Origin: Bradyrhizobium sp. CB1717
GTDB lineage: Bacteria; Pseudomonadota; Alphaproteobacteria; Rhizobiales; Xanthobacteraceae
Reading direction: 5' to 3'
Assembly: GCF_029714325.1 (NCBI RefSeq)
Contig: NZ_CP121666.1
Span: 6,541,001 to 6,605,000, forward strand
DNA: 64,000 nt
Shown here: one piece after another, positions 42,797-52,806 of the stretch
Layout: each line of letters starts with the position of its first letter
Numbering within the stretch: position 1 is the first letter of the stretch
The notes under the pieces: generated by a model
What the model was told of the DNA's origin: nothing
What the model saw: the letters and a program-made list of their open reading frames with translations, nothing else
Databases searched by the model: none
Translations under genes and position numbers: made by a program

Positions 42797-43684
42797 TCAG
42801 CTAGCTGCGATCTCGTGGCCTGCCATCAGTTCCAGCGCCCGCACCATCGCGGAATGATCCCAGGCCTTGCCGCCATGCGCGGTGCAGGACGAGAACAATT
42901 GCTGCGCCACCGCCGTACTTGGCAACGAAAGGCCGAGGGCGCGCGCGCCTTCGAGCGCGAGGTTCAGATCCTTCTGATGCAGCTCGATGCGGAAGCCCGG
43001 ATCGAAATTGCGCTTCACCATGCGCTCGCCATGCACCTCGAGAATCCGCGACGAGGCAAAGCCGCCCATCAGCGCCTTGCGCACCAGCGCGGGGTTCGCA
43101 CCGGCTTTGGACGCGAACAGCAACGCTTCGCTCACGGCCTCGATGGTCAGCGCGACGATGATCTGGTTGGCGACCTTCGTGGTCTGGCCGTCGCCATTGG
43201 CGCCGACATGCGTGACGTTCTTGCCCATCTTGTCGAAGATCGGCTTCATGGTGCCAAAGGCCCGCTCGGGACCGCCGACCATGATGGTGAGGCTCGCAGC
43301 TTTCGCCCCGACCTCGCCGCCCGAGACAGGTGCGTCGAGATAGTCGGCGCCGAGCGCCTCGATCTTCTTCGCAAATTCCTTCGTCGCCAGCGGCGAGATC
43401 GAGCTCATATCGACGACGATCTTGCCCTTGGAGATGCCGCTCGCGACGCCGTCCTTGCCGAACAGCACCGCCTCCACATGCGGCGTATCCGGCACCATGA
43501 TGATGACGGCGTCCGCCTGCTCTGCCACCTCCTTGGCCGATTTGCAGGCGATGCCGCCCGCAGAGATCAGCTCAGCCGCGACCGGCGCGACGTCACGCAG
43601 GAACACGCGATGGCCCGCAGCCAGGAGGTGGCCGGCCATCGGCCGTCCCATGGTGCCAAGTCCGATGAAGCCGATGTCGATCAT
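42797..43684 (-). CDS. glxR: 2-hydroxy-3-oxopropionate (tartronate semialdehyde) reductase
   Basis: A 295-residue NAD(P)-dependent reductase that makes D-glycerate from tartronate semialdehyde. IDIGFIGLGTMGRPMAGHLLAAGH is the dinucleotide fold, DAPVSGGEVGAKAASLTIMVGG the substrate loop, and KVANQIIVALTIEAVSEALLF carries the catalytic Lys. It is the last gene of gcl-hyi-glxR, 112 bases after hyi, where a CTCCCCCGCTTGCGGGAG hairpin lies. A beta-hydroxyisobutyrate dehydrogenase is the family alternative, but context favours GlxR. Confidence 0.92.
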   Translation of the reverse strand: MIDIGFIGLGTMGRPMAGHLLAAGHRVFLRDVAPVAAELISAGGIACKSAKEVAEQADAVIIMVPDTPHVEAVLFGKDGVASGISKGKIVVDMSSISPLATKEFAKKIEALGADYLDAPVSGGEVGAKAASLTIMVGGPERAFGTMKPIFDKMGKNVTHVGANGDGQTTKVANQIIVALTIEAVSEALLFASKAGANPALVRKALMGGFASSRILEVHGERMVKRNFDPGFRIELHQKDLNLALEGARALGLSLPSTAVAQQLFSSCTAHGGKAWDHSAMVRALELMAGHEIAAS

Positions 43685-43796
43685 GGTTTGATGTCTCACA
43701 GTTGGAGTAGCAAAATTCATCCGCGCGCTCGCTGCACCTCCCCCGCTTGCGGGAGAGGGAGCGCACCGTCATCGCGGCCGCATCTGGCCCCAAATC

Positions 43797-44582
43797 TCAC
43801 GTCTCGAAAGTCTGTGCCGCGTGCCAGGAGAGGCCTTCCAGCGTCGTGGTGCGCGGCTTGTATTCGCAGCCGATCCAGCCGCGATAGCCGATCGCGTCGA
43901 GATGGCGGAACAGGAAAGGATAGTTGATCTCGCCGGTGCCGGGCTCGTGGCGGCCGGGATTGTCGGCGAGCTGGATGTGGGCGATCTGCGGCAGATATTC
44001 CTGCATGGTGCGGGCGAGATCGCCCTCCATGATCTGCATGTGATAGATGTCGTACTGGATGAAGAGGTTGTTCGAGCGCACCTCGGAGATCAGTTGCACC
44101 GCCTGCTCGGTACCGTTGAGATAGAAGCCGGGAATGTCGAGCGTGTTGATCGGCTCGACCAGCAGCTTGATGTTCTCCCGCGCCAGCGTCGAGGCGGCGA
44201 AGCGCAGGTTTCCGACCAGCGTCTCCTGAAGCTCGCGCGGATCGGCGTCAGAAGGCGCGATGCCGACAAGGCAATTGAGCTGGTCGCAATCGAGCGCCTT
44301 GGCATAATCGATGGCGCGGAAGACGCCGTCGCGGAATTCGGCGGTGCGGTCGGGCAGGATCGCGATGCCGCGCTCGCCCCCGGCCCAGTTGCCGGCCGGA
44401 AGATTATGCAGCACCTGCGTCAGGCCATGGGCCTCCAGCTGCTCGCGCAGCTGCGCCTTGTCGAAATCATAGGGGAAGAGATATTCGATCCCGGCAAAGC
44501 CCGCCGCTTTCGCCGCGGCAAAGCGGTCGAGGAACGGCATCTCGTTGAAGAGCATGGTGAGGTTGGCGGCAAATTTCGGCAT
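43797..44582 (-). CDS. hyi: Hydroxypyruvate isomerase
   Basis: A 261-residue TIM-barrel isomerase interconverting hydroxypyruvate and tartronate semialdehyde. PKFAANLTMLFNEMPFLDRFAAAKAAGFAGIEYLFPYDF is the family start, and LVEPINTLDIPGFYLN with HIQLADNPGRHEPGTGEINY gives the metal and acid-base residues (Glu, His, Glu). GGAG occurs 8 bases before the ATG. It follows gcl by 11 bases in the same direction. Confidence 0.93.
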   Translation of the reverse strand: MPKFAANLTMLFNEMPFLDRFAAAKAAGFAGIEYLFPYDFDKAQLREQLEAHGLTQVLHNLPAGNWAGGERGIAILPDRTAEFRDGVFRAIDYAKALDCDQLNCLVGIAPSDADPRELQETLVGNLRFAASTLARENIKLLVEPINTLDIPGFYLNGTEQAVQLISEVRSNNLFIQYDIYHMQIMEGDLARTMQEYLPQIAHIQLADNPGRHEPGTGEINYPFLFRHLDAIGYRGWIGCEYKPRTTTLEGLSWHAAQTFET

Positions 44583-44593
44583 GATGCTCTCCT

Positions 44594-46378
44594 TTATTCC
44601 GCCGGCTGCAGCACGCGCGTGGTGCCGACCTCGTCGAGCGGCAGATCCAGCACCTCCTCGAACTCGACGATGTTGTCGATCTCCGTGCCCATCGCGATGT
44701 TGGTGACGCGCTCGAGGATGAACTCGACCACCACGGGCACGCGGTGCTTGGCCATCAATTCGCGCGCGGTGGCGAATGCGGCCTGCGTGTCCTTCGGGTC
44801 GGTGACGCGGATCGCCTTGCAGCCGAGGCCCTCGGCCACCGTGACATGGTCGACGCCGTAGACGCCGATCTCGGGCGCGTTGATGTTCTCGAAGGAGAGC
44901 TGGACGTGGTAGTCCATGTCGAAGCCGCGCTGGGCCTGGCGGATCAGGCCGAGATAGGAATTGTTCACAACGACGTGGATGTAGGGCAGATTGAACTGCG
45001 CGCCGACCGCGAGCTCCTCGATCAGGAACTGGAAGTCGTAATCGCCCGACAGCGCGACGATCTCGCGGTCCGGGCACGCCGCGCGCACACCGAGCGCCGC
45101 CGGCAGCGTCCAGCCGAGCGGGCCCGCCTGCCCGGCGTTGATCCAGTTGCGCGGCTTGTAGACGCCGAGGAACTGCGCGCCGGCGATTTGCGACAGGCCG
45201 ATCACGGTGACATAGGTGGTGTCGCGGCCGAACGCCTTGTTCATCTCCTCATAGACGCGTTGCGGCTTGATCGGAACGTTGTCGAAATGGCTCTTGCGCA
45301 GCATCGTCTTCTTGCGATCGCGGCAGGCAGCGGGCCACGCCTGGCGCTCGCGAAGCCTGCCTGACCGCCGCCACTCCCTGGCGACGGCAACGAACAGCTC
45401 GAGCGCCGACTTGGCGTCCGAGACGATCCCGAGATCGGGATTGAACACGCGCCCGATCTGGGTCGGCTCGATGTCGACGTGAACGAACTTGCGGCCCTTG
45501 GTGTAGGTCTCGACCGAACCGGTGTGACGGTTGGCCCACCGGTTGCCGATGCCGAGCACGAAGTCGGATTCGAGCAGCGTGGCGTTGCCGTAGCGGTGGC
45601 TGGTCTGGAGGCCGACCATGCCGGCCATCAGCACGTGATCGTCGGGGATCGCGCCCCACCCCATCAGCGTCGGCACGACGGGCACGTTGGCGATCTCGGC
45701 GAACTCGACCAGCAGGTCCGAGGCGTCGGCGTTGATGATGCCGCCACCCGCGACGATCAGCGGCCGCTCGGCAGTGTTGAGCATCTCCAGGGCCTTCTCG
45801 ACCTGCTTGCGGGTCGCGGCGGGCTTGTAGACCGGCAGCGGCTCATAGGTCTCGTCATCGAACTCGATCTCGGCGAGCTGCACGTCGAGCGGCATGTCGA
45901 TCAGCACCGGTCCCGGCCGTCCGGAACGCATGATGTGAAAGGCCTGGCTGAACACGCGCGGCACCAGCGCCGGCTCGCGCACCGTCACCGCCCATTTGGT
46001 CACGGGCTTGGCGATCGACTCGATGTCGACGGCCTGGAAGTCTTCCTTGTAAAGGCGAGCCCGCGGCGCCTGGCCGGTGATGCAGAGGATCGGAATGGAA
46101 TCGGCGATCGCCGAATAGAGCCCGGTGATCATGTCGGTTCCGGCCGGCCCGGAGGTACCGATGCAGACGCCGATATTGCCGGCCTTGGCCCGGGTGTAGC
46201 CCTCCGCCATGTGCGAGGCGCCCTCGACATGCCGCGCCAGGATGTGGCGGATCGAGCCGCGCTTCTTCAGCGCCGAGTAAAGCGGATTGATCGCAGCTCC
46301 GGGAACGCCGAAGGCAGTCGAGATGCCCTCCTTCTCCAGGATACGCACGGCCGCATCGACAGCTCGCATCTTCGCCAT
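44594..46378 (-). CDS. gcl: Glyoxylate carboligase
   Basis: TPP enzyme joining two glyoxylates to tartronate semialdehyde with loss of CO2, 594 residues, the normal size. The first domain has [16 protein letters not shown] and [13 protein letters not shown], in which Val51 replaces the usual TPP-activating Glu; this replacement is the known hallmark of Gcl. The C-terminal TPP motif is [31 protein letters not shown]. It heads the gcl-hyi-glxR operon, and an inverted repeat lies upstream. Confidence 0.95.
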   Translation of the reverse strand: MAKMRAVDAAVRILEKEGISTAFGVPGAAINPLYSALKKRGSIRHILARHVEGASHMAEGYTRAKAGNIGVCIGTSGPAGTDMITGLYSAIADSIPILCITGQAPRARLYKEDFQAVDIESIAKPVTKWAVTVREPALVPRVFSQAFHIMRSGRPGPVLIDMPLDVQLAEIEFDDETYEPLPVYKPAATRKQVEKALEMLNTAERPLIVAGGGIINADASDLLVEFAEIANVPVVPTLMGWGAIPDDHVLMAGMVGLQTSHRYGNATLLESDFVLGIGNRWANRHTGSVETYTKGRKFVHVDIEPTQIGRVFNPDLGIVSDAKSALELFVAVAREWRRSGRLRERQAWPAACRDRKKTMLRKSHFDNVPIKPQRVYEEMNKAFGRDTTYVTVIGLSQIAGAQFLGVYKPRNWINAGQAGPLGWTLPAALGVRAACPDREIVALSGDYDFQFLIEELAVGAQFNLPYIHVVVNNSYLGLIRQAQRGFDMDYHVQLSFENINAPEIGVYGVDHVTVAEGLGCKAIRVTDPKDTQAAFATARELMAKHRVPVVVEFILERVTNIAMGTEIDNIVEFEEVLDLPLDEVGTTRVLQPAE

Positions 46379-46456
46379 ATCGGACCTCGCTCAGGTTTAA
46401 GTCAGCGAGCGAGATCATCGATGGCAGGCGCTTTGATCTCAACGAGATCGATTTTA

Positions 46457-46484
46457 TTTTCCACGATGCGGCAGCAGTGGAAAA
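46457..46484. promoter_or_regulatory. Inverted repeat TTTTCCAC-N12-GTGGAAAA upstream of gcl
   Basis: TTTTCCAC at 46457-46464 and GTGGAAAA at 46477-46484 form a perfect 8-base inverted repeat 79 bases before the gcl start. IclR-type regulators of glyoxylate genes (for example AllR) bind TTCCA/TGGAA half-sites, so this is an operator candidate for the glycerate pathway. No regulator gene is adjacent. Confidence 0.45.
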
Positions 46485-46533
46485 ATCGTGGGTGGTCTCA
46501 ATCAGTTAGATCAAGATATCCATGAAAGTCGCT

Positions 46534-48336
46534 TCACTCGAACAGCGGCGCCAGCTCCATCTGCGGCACCAGCACGAGGCCCTTGTCGGTGATGCGAATT
46601 TCCGGAATGACCGATAGCGGAATCAAATTGAAGCCCATGTAGGGGATGGTGCAGCCGGCCTCGGCCCATTCCTTCTTGAGCGCCTTGACCTCCTCGGCAA
46701 CTTCCGTGACGCGCTTGTCGGACAGGAGCCCCGCGATCGGCAGCGGAACCAGCGCCCTCACCTTGCCGTCGGCGACGACGCAGACGCCGCCCTGCTGCTC
46801 CCTAATCGCTGCAATGGCGATCTGCATGTCGGCCTCGTTAGTGCCGGCGACGATGATATTGTGGCTGTCGTGGCCGACGCTGGAAGCCACCGCGCCGCGC
46901 TTCAGGCCGAAATCCTTGAGCAGGCCATAGGCGACATTGCCGGCCGACTTGCCGTGGCGCTCGACCACCGTGACGAAGCACAGGCCGTAACGCGCGAACA
47001 GCGACGGCCAGTCCTTGGCCGGTTCGATCGCCACCTTCTCGTGGATCAAGGTGATGCCGGGCAGCGCGGTCTTGATGGCGTTGACGGTGCAGGCCTTCGC
47101 GGGCAGCTCCGGCGTGAGCTTCATCTTCTCAGGGAGCTTCACGGTCGCATAGGCCGCCTTCGGATATTGGTAGCGCTGCGACAGCGCCTGATCGAGACGC
47201 GGCGTGATCTTGCCGTGCTCGACCACGAGCTCGCCGCCATACCAGGTGCATTGCGGCTTGAGCTGATCGTCCATCAGCACGAGATCGGCGCGGCGGCCGC
47301 CGCCGAGGCCGCCAATGTCGCCCTCCATGCCGAAGCGCGTGGCGCCATGCAGCGAGCCCATCGACCAGGCCTGCTCCGGCGACATCCCCGCCTTCACGGC
47401 TTCGCGCACCACCCAGTCGAGGCCAAACAGAAGCAGATCGTCGGCGTCGCGATCGTCGGTGCAGACGGCGGTGCGCTTGTGCGAGGCCCCGAGTTCCGTG
47501 ATCGTCCGGATCGCCTGCGGCAGGGAATGCCAGGGCGTGGTCGGCGGTCCCCCGCGCAAAAACACCCAGACGCCGGCATCGAGCAGATCGTCGGCGATGT
47601 CGCGGTCGATCGCCTCATGGGTGTCGGTGACGCCGGATGCCGCATAGGCCGCGACGAATTCACGACCGTAGACATGGCCGGACACCGGACGTCCCCGCTT
47701 CAAGGCGGCCGCGAGGATCGCGTGGCTGCGCTCGTCGCCCATTGTAACAGGCACAAAGTCCATCTTTTCGCCGAGCGCGACGGCTTCGGGCCAGCGGTCG
47801 AACAGGCCGGCGATCTTGTCGGGCGTGAGATCGCCGCCCGCCGTCTCCAGCGCAGCCGACGTCGCCGGCACGGTGCTCGGCACCGTCAGGAAGATCGAGA
47901 GCGGCGCCTCGCGCGCGTCCTCCAGCATTGCCTCGACACCGGCGACGTCCATGACGTTGCCGATCTCGTGGCTGTCGCAGAAGATCGTCGTGGTGCCGTT
48001 GAGCAGCGCGGCCTCGGCATAGGCGCAGGCCGTCACCATCGAGGATTCGATGTGGATGTGCGGATCGACAAGGCCGGGCGCGATGATGCCGCCTGCCGCG
48101 TCGTAAAGCAGAACCTCGCTCCAGGCTTTCCTGGCCGCGCCCGCCGGCTTCACCGCCGCGATGCGGCCGCCTGTGATCCAGACCTCCCGCCCCGGATGGA
48201 TACGCTCAGAATAGGTCGAGAGCACCCGCGCGCCCGATATGACGAGATCAGGCACGACGCGCGCCGAGGCGACGTCGGCGAGGCGCCGCGTCATGCTGTG
48301 CAGCGGCGCGACGGAGAAACGGGTGAGGTTGGTCAT
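46534..48336 (-). CDS. ade: Adenine deaminase
   Basis: A 600-residue amidohydrolase that converts adenine to hypoxanthine. Metal-binding motif PHIHIESSM (about residues 92-100), the [11 protein letters not shown] motif, and [23 protein letters not shown] are the adenine deaminase set. A C-terminal domain contains [19 protein letters not shown] and [11 protein letters not shown]. It is transcribed in the same direction as gcl and hyi but its stop is 155 bases upstream of gcl, so co-regulation is possible but not shown. Purine breakdown can yield glyoxylate for gcl. Confidence 0.93.
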   Translation of the reverse strand: MTNLTRFSVAPLHSMTRRLADVASARVVPDLVISGARVLSTYSERIHPGREVWITGGRIAAVKPAGAARKAWSEVLLYDAAGGIIAPGLVDPHIHIESSMVTACAYAEAALLNGTTTIFCDSHEIGNVMDVAGVEAMLEDAREAPLSIFLTVPSTVPATSAALETAGGDLTPDKIAGLFDRWPEAVALGEKMDFVPVTMGDERSHAILAAALKRGRPVSGHVYGREFVAAYAASGVTDTHEAIDRDIADDLLDAGVWVFLRGGPPTTPWHSLPQAIRTITELGASHKRTAVCTDDRDADDLLLFGLDWVVREAVKAGMSPEQAWSMGSLHGATRFGMEGDIGGLGGGRRADLVLMDDQLKPQCTWYGGELVVEHGKITPRLDQALSQRYQYPKAAYATVKLPEKMKLTPELPAKACTVNAIKTALPGITLIHEKVAIEPAKDWPSLFARYGLCFVTVVERHGKSAGNVAYGLLKDFGLKRGAVASSVGHDSHNIIVAGTNEADMQIAIAAIREQQGGVCVVADGKVRALVPLPIAGLLSDKRVTEVAEEVKALKKEWAEAGCTIPYMGFNLIPLSVIPEIRITDKGLVLVPQMELAPLFE

Positions 48337-48421
48337 GGGAACCCTCGCTTGGCGTTACGGCCGGGCGATAGTTACGCCCTGCGCCAGACCGGGCAAACTC
48401 AAATATAACGGCAGGCCCTGC

Positions 48422-49222
48422 TTACGCCTTAGGCGCCGAACCGCTTGCCGCCCTCGACCTTGGACGTCTGCGCGACTTCTGTGCTGTCGATGGTGGCGCG
48501 GCAGCGGCCTTGACCCTGATCCGCACCGACCGGCCGTTTGTCTCATCGATCTCGAACGAATTCGTCTTTCGGACAAGGTCGCTCAGTTTGCGAAAACCGA
48601 ACGTTCTTGGATCGAAATCGGAAGCCAGGTTGGCAAGCCGCTGCCCGAGTTCACGGAGCGCGACCCAACCGTCCTCGCTTTCCATCTGGGTGATAACCTT
48701 CTTGATAATCGGCGTGGCCGCATCGGGCGGCTGAAGCGGCGCAGATCTCGAGGGGGCATCCTGGGTGGTCGCGGTGCCCGCGAGCAGGTTCTCAGTATAG
48801 ACGAACCTTCGGCAAGCCTGCCTGAAGCTTTCCGGTGTCTTCTGCTCGCCGAACCCAAAGACATCGACGCCCTGCTCCCGGATGCGGGCGGCGAGACGGG
48901 TAAAGTCGCTATCGGATGACACCAAGCAAAAGCCATCGAACCGGCCGCTGTGAAGCAGGTCCATTGCGTCAATGACCAGAGTTATGTCCGATGCATTCTT
49001 TCCCGTCGTGTAGGCGAACTGCTGCTGCGGGATGATCGCATGCTTCGACAGGATATCAGCCCATCCCCTGGACCGAGCGTTGGAGAAATCGCCGTAAATG
49101 CGACGAACGCTGGCCTCGCCGATCTTGGCAATCTCCTCGAACAGCCCATCCGCGATTTTTGCGGAGGCATTATCCGCATCGATCAGGACAGCGAGACGGG
49201 GCGAGCGAATTTCCGACGGCAT
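48422..49222 (-). CDS. NYN-domain nuclease-like protein with OST-HTH (LOTUS) domain
   Basis: A 266-residue protein. The N-terminal NYN/PIN-type fold has VLIDADNASAK, RRIYGDFSNARSRGWADIL, TTGKNASDITLVIDAMDLLHSG and LVSSDSDFTRLAARIREQG, with the Asp residues expected to bind metal for RNA cleavage. The C-terminal part IKKVITQMESEDGWVALRELGQRLANLASDFDPRTFGFRKLSDLV is an OST-HTH/LOTUS module, which binds RNA. A Lys/Arg-rich tail follows. The start at 49222 follows GTGGGGAACG. Confidence 0.85.
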   Translation of the reverse strand: MPSEIRSPRLAVLIDADNASAKIADGLFEEIAKIGEASVRRIYGDFSNARSRGWADILSKHAIIPQQQFAYTTGKNASDITLVIDAMDLLHSGRFDGFCLVSSDSDFTRLAARIREQGVDVFGFGEQKTPESFRQACRRFVYTENLLAGTATTQDAPSRSAPLQPPDAATPIIKKVITQMESEDGWVALRELGQRLANLASDFDPRTFGFRKLSDLVRKTNSFEIDETNGRSVRIRVKAAAAPPSTAQKSRRRPRSRAASGSAPKA

Positions 49223-49267
49223 GACGTTCCCCACGGGATGGATTCGAGATCGGACGATAGCGCCAAT

Positions 49268-50125
49268 TCAGCCGTGACGCTTGTGAAAGCCCTCGCGAAT
49301 ATAGCGCGCGAACTCTTTCGTAAGCGCGCTGACGCGCGTCGAAGGAAGCCTCAGGTTGACAAACTGCCTTGGCAGTTTTGGCAAATGGGGTCCGGTCAAC
49401 ACGGCAAGGCGGTCGGGGACCGTCCTCGACAGGAACGGCGCGATCGCCATGTCGGCCTCGAGCGTGGCAAAGACCGGCTCCAGGCTGCCCACCTGACAGA
49501 TCGCCCGCCATTCGACCTTAGCGTTGGTCAGGGCTTGCACCGCTGCAGCGCGAAAACCACAGTCCTCTTGCCCGAGCGCGATCGGCAATGGATCGCGCTT
49601 GTGGGCATCGCCACCCTTGGCGCCAACCCAGACCAGCCTGTCCGACAACAGCAGCCGGTCGCCCTCGCCGGGCTGCGGCTCGGTGAGCAGCGTCAGGTCG
49701 ACGTTGCCCTCGACGAGGCCGCGCTTCAGGGCGCGGCTGGTATCGCTGGCCAGCGTGACCAGTACGTTCGGATGATCCTGCCGAAACAATCGCAGGATCG
49801 GCGGCATCAGCATGCCGACCACGTCATGGGGGACGCCGAGCCGCACCTCACCTGCAAATTCGACCGCCAGCATCTGGCTCATCACCTCGTCGTTCAGCGC
49901 GATGATGCGATGGGCGGCAACCATCAATCGCTCGCCGCTGCGGGTCAGCCGCACGGCGGCGGCGTGGCGTTCGAACAGCGGCGTACGGAACAGATCTTCC
50001 AGACGCTTGATCTGCTGGCTGACCGCGCCCTGGCTCCGGTTCACGACCTTTGCGGCCGTTGTCATGCGACCGGTCTCGGCCACCGCCACGAAGGAGCGCA
50101 GCAAGCTGACGTCGATGTCGTCCAT
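49268..50125 (-). CDS. LysR-family regulator of the LysE-type exporter
   Basis: A 285-residue regulator. MDDIDVSLLRSFVAVAETGRMTTAAKVVNRSQGAVSQQIKRLEDLF is the helix-turn-helix; VRLGVPHDVVGMLMPPILRLF starts the effector domain. It is divergent from the LysE/RhtB exporter, a common pairing in which the regulator senses the exported amino acid. The start at 50125 is preferred over 50140. Confidence 0.9.
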   Translation of the reverse strand: MDDIDVSLLRSFVAVAETGRMTTAAKVVNRSQGAVSQQIKRLEDLFRTPLFERHAAAVRLTRSGERLMVAAHRIIALNDEVMSQMLAVEFAGEVRLGVPHDVVGMLMPPILRLFRQDHPNVLVTLASDTSRALKRGLVEGNVDLTLLTEPQPGEGDRLLLSDRLVWVGAKGGDAHKRDPLPIALGQEDCGFRAAAVQALTNAKVEWRAICQVGSLEPVFATLEADMAIAPFLSRTVPDRLAVLTGPHLPKLPRQFVNLRLPSTRVSALTKEFARYIREGFHKRHG

Positions 50126-50150
50126 CGGAGATTCCTGCAATTAAGAATAC

Positions 50151-50186
50151 CAATAGCTTCCATTTGAATAATTAGTTTTTCTATTG
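50151..50186. promoter_or_regulatory. Inverted repeat CAATAG-N24-CTATTG in the LysR/LysE region
   Basis: CAATAG at 50151-50156 and CTATTG at 50181-50186 frame the AT-rich stretch TTTGAATAATTAGTTTTT between the divergent regulator and exporter. The AT-rich core could hold both promoters and the repeats could be bound by LysR. Confidence 0.4.
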
Positions 50187-50228
50187 ATGACAAGCCGGCT
50201 AGTCCTGACGGATGCGAGGAGCGTCGCG

Positions 50229-50825
50229 ATGGACACGGTTGCAACGGGCTTATTCCTGACAGCGGCGGTCGGATTGCTGGGATCGCCGGGGCCGGCGATC
50301 GCTGCGCTACTCGCGGTCGGTCGCGCCCGCGGCTTTGCCGGCGGGTTGCGATATTTCCTGGGTCTTCAGCTCGGTCTGGCCATGGCCGCCGGCATCACGG
50401 CCGCGGGATTGTTTTCGTTGCTGGCGACATTCCCGTCGGCGCTACACGCGATGACGATCGCAGCCACAGTTTATCTCGTCTATCTCGCCTGGAGCATCGC
50501 GTCGTCCCCGATCGGAGAAGGAAGAACATACAACGGCGCGCACGCTTCGCCTGCGATGGGATTTCTACTCGGCGTGACGAATCCGAGAGCCTACCTGGCG
50601 TTCGCCTCGCTGCTGGCATCGTACACCCTGATCAAGGACAACGCGCCGCACGATGCCTTCACCAAGTGGATGTTGCTGATCGCAGTGATGATCATTGTCG
50701 ACATCATCTGGCTCTACATTGGAGCCTTCCTGCGCGGATTGTCGCTGTCGTCCAGGAACGAGCGCGTGCTCAACATCGCGCTCGGATTGACGGTGCTGAT
50801 CGCCGCCGGATTGGCGTTCGTCTAA
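50229..50825 (+). CDS. LysE/RhtB-family amino acid exporter
   Basis: A 198-residue membrane protein with about six helices. [31 protein letters not shown] near residues 9-39 carries the family G-x-P-G-P motif, and [17 protein letters not shown] is the second family motif. GAGGAGCGTCGCG precedes the ATG at 50229. Its stop overlaps by 2 bases that of the convergent tctA. The exported amino acid is unknown. Confidence 0.88.
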   Translation: MDTVATGLFLTAAVGLLGSPGPAIAALLAVGRARGFAGGLRYFLGLQLGLAMAAGITAAGLFSLLATFPSALHAMTIAATVYLVYLAWSIASSPIGEGRTYNGAHASPAMGFLLGVTNPRAYLAFASLLASYTLIKDNAPHDAFTKWMLLIAVMIIVDIIWLYIGAFLRGLSLSSRNERVLNIALGLTVLIAAGLAFV

Positions 50826-52324
50826 TCCTCGTTCGCCTTGAACCGCCCGAGCCCCTTCAGCACGAAGGGAGCCAGCAGCGCGATCAACGCGATGCCAAGC
50901 AGCGTCGCCGAGATCGGGCTCTGCAGCAGCGTCATGGGATCGCCGAGGCTGATGGCGAGCGCGCGGCGCAGCTGGCTCTCGGCGATCGGGCCGAGGATCA
51001 GGCCGACCACAACGGGCGCGATCGGAAAATCGAACCGGCGCATCAGGAAGCCGAGCACGCCGAAGCCCGCCAGCATCGACAATTCGACCACCGACGGCTT
51101 TGCCGCGATGGTGCCCATGGTCGCGAACACGAGGATGCCGGCATAGAGCCAGGGCTGCGGGATCGCGAGCAGCCGCACCCACAGGCCGACCAGCGGCAAG
51201 TTGAGCACCAGCAGCATCATGTTGGCGATGAACAGGCTGGCAATCAGGCCCCAGACCAGATCGGGCCGTTCGGCGAATAGCAGCGGCCCGGGATTGAGGC
51301 CGTATTGCTGGAAGCCCGCCAGCATCATCGCGGCCGTCGCCGAGGTCGGCAGTCCCAGCGTCAGCAGCGGCACCAGCGTGCCGGCGGCGGAGGCGTTGTT
51401 GGCGGCCTCCGGCCCCGCGACGCCTTCGATCGCGCCCTTGCCGAACTCTTCGGGATGTTTCGTGAGGCGCTTCTCGGTGGAATAAGACAGGAAGGTCGGA
51501 ATCTCCGCGCCGCCCGCCGGCAGCGCACCGATCGGGAAGCCGAACATGGTGCCGCGCAGCCACGGCTTCCACGACCGCTTCCAGTCTTCCTTCGTCATCC
51601 ACAGCGAGCCACGCACCGGCTCCAGCTTCTCCTCGCTGTGGTGACGGCGCGACGCGACGTAGAGCGCCTCACCCACCGCGAACAGGCCGACGGCCAGCGT
51701 CGTCACCTCGACGCCGTCGAGCAGCTCGGGGACGCCGAACGCCAGCCGCGCCTGTCCCGTCAGTTTGTCGATGCCGACGAGGCCGAGCGTCAGCCCGATG
51801 AACAGGCTGGTGAGGCCGCGGATCGGGGAATCGCCGAAGGTCGCCGACACCGTGACGAAGGCAACGCACATCAGCGCGAAGTAATCCTCGGGGCCAAAAC
51901 GCACGGCGAAATCGACCAGCCATGGCGCGAGGAAGGCTAGACCAATGGTGGCGATGGTGCCGGCGACGAAGGAGCCGATCGCCGATGTCGCCAGCGCCGG
52001 CCCGCCGCGGCCGGCCTTGGCCATCTTGTTGCCTTCGAGCGCGGTTGCCATCGAGGCGCTCTCGCCGGGCGTGTTGATCAGGATCGCGGTGGTCGAGCCG
52101 CCATACATGCCGCCGTAATAGATGCCGGCGAACATGATCAACGAGCCGCCGGGGTCGAGCTTGTAGGTGACCGGCAGCAGCAGCGCGACCGTCAGCGCCG
52201 GGCCGATGCCGGGCAGCACGCCCACGGCTGTGCCCAGGAACACGCCGATCAGCGCATAGAGCAGGTTCATCGGCTGGATGGCGACCGCCATGCCGTGTGC
52301 CAGGGCGGCAAAGGTGTCCATCAC
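50822..52324 (-). CDS. tctA: Tripartite tricarboxylate transporter large membrane subunit TctA
   Basis: A 500-residue inner-membrane protein with about twelve helices. [28 protein letters not shown] is the first TctA motif and [21 protein letters not shown] the second; [26 protein letters not shown] is repeated later, reflecting the internal duplication of the family. It overlaps tctB by 4 bases. The substrate is a tricarboxylate or dicarboxylate set by TctC. Confidence 0.93.
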   Translation of the reverse strand: MMDTFAALAHGMAVAIQPMNLLYALIGVFLGTAVGVLPGIGPALTVALLLPVTYKLDPGGSLIMFAGIYYGGMYGGSTTAILINTPGESASMATALEGNKMAKAGRGGPALATSAIGSFVAGTIATIGLAFLAPWLVDFAVRFGPEDYFALMCVAFVTVSATFGDSPIRGLTSLFIGLTLGLVGIDKLTGQARLAFGVPELLDGVEVTTLAVGLFAVGEALYVASRRHHSEEKLEPVRGSLWMTKEDWKRSWKPWLRGTMFGFPIGALPAGGAEIPTFLSYSTEKRLTKHPEEFGKGAIEGVAGPEAANNASAAGTLVPLLTLGLPTSATAAMMLAGFQQYGLNPGPLLFAERPDLVWGLIASLFIANMMLLVLNLPLVGLWVRLLAIPQPWLYAGILVFATMGTIAAKPSVVELSMLAGFGVLGFLMRRFDFPIAPVVVGLILGPIAESQLRRALAISLGDPMTLLQSPISATLLGIALIALLAPFVLKGLGRFKANED

Positions 52325-52806
52325 AGCAGTCGCTCCAGGGGGCCGGCGGGAAGGCTCAGCGTCAGCAGGCGGTCGAACGCGAGGTAGATGAGGGTCGACA
52401 TCACGAGGGCGATGATGCTGTCGACCAGGACGGCACGGCGCCCGAAGGCCGCCGACGTCGTGACGAATAATGCCGACGTCGCCAGAATGAAGCCGCCGCC
52501 GAAGCCGATGATGGCGATCAGCAATGCCAGGCCGACGAGGATCAAAGCCACCGGGACAGGATCGGCGCTCTCGCGCGGCGGCAGATTACCGCGCAGCGCG
52601 TCGATGAAATTGCCGATCGCGAGCAGCGCGAGGCCGCAGGCGATCACGACCGGCATCGCCTCCGGGCCCATGCCGTACATCGCGGTCGATTGCAGGCCGC
52701 GCGAGTCCCAGACCAGCACCGCGGCGAGCACCGCCAGCAATGCAGCGATGACGATGCCGGCGCGATCGACGCGCCGCGGCGACTGGGCGGGATCGCCTGA
52801 GCTCAT
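52321..52806 (-). CDS. tctB: Tripartite tricarboxylate transporter small membrane subunit TctB
   Basis: A 161-residue protein with four hydrophobic helices. [45 protein letters not shown] has the family pattern of a start helix and a G-P-x-x-x-P turn. It overlaps both neighbours by 4 bases, so tctC-tctB-tctA is one transcript. TctB is a weakly conserved family, and position supports the call more than sequence. Confidence 0.88.
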   Translation of the reverse strand: MSSGDPAQSPRRVDRAGIVIAALLAVLAAVLVWDSRGLQSTAMYGMGPEAMPVVIACGLALLAIGNFIDALRGNLPPRESADPVPVALILVGLALLIAIIGFGGGFILATSALFVTTSAAFGRRAVLVDSIIALVMSTLIYLAFDRLLTLSLPAGPLERLL

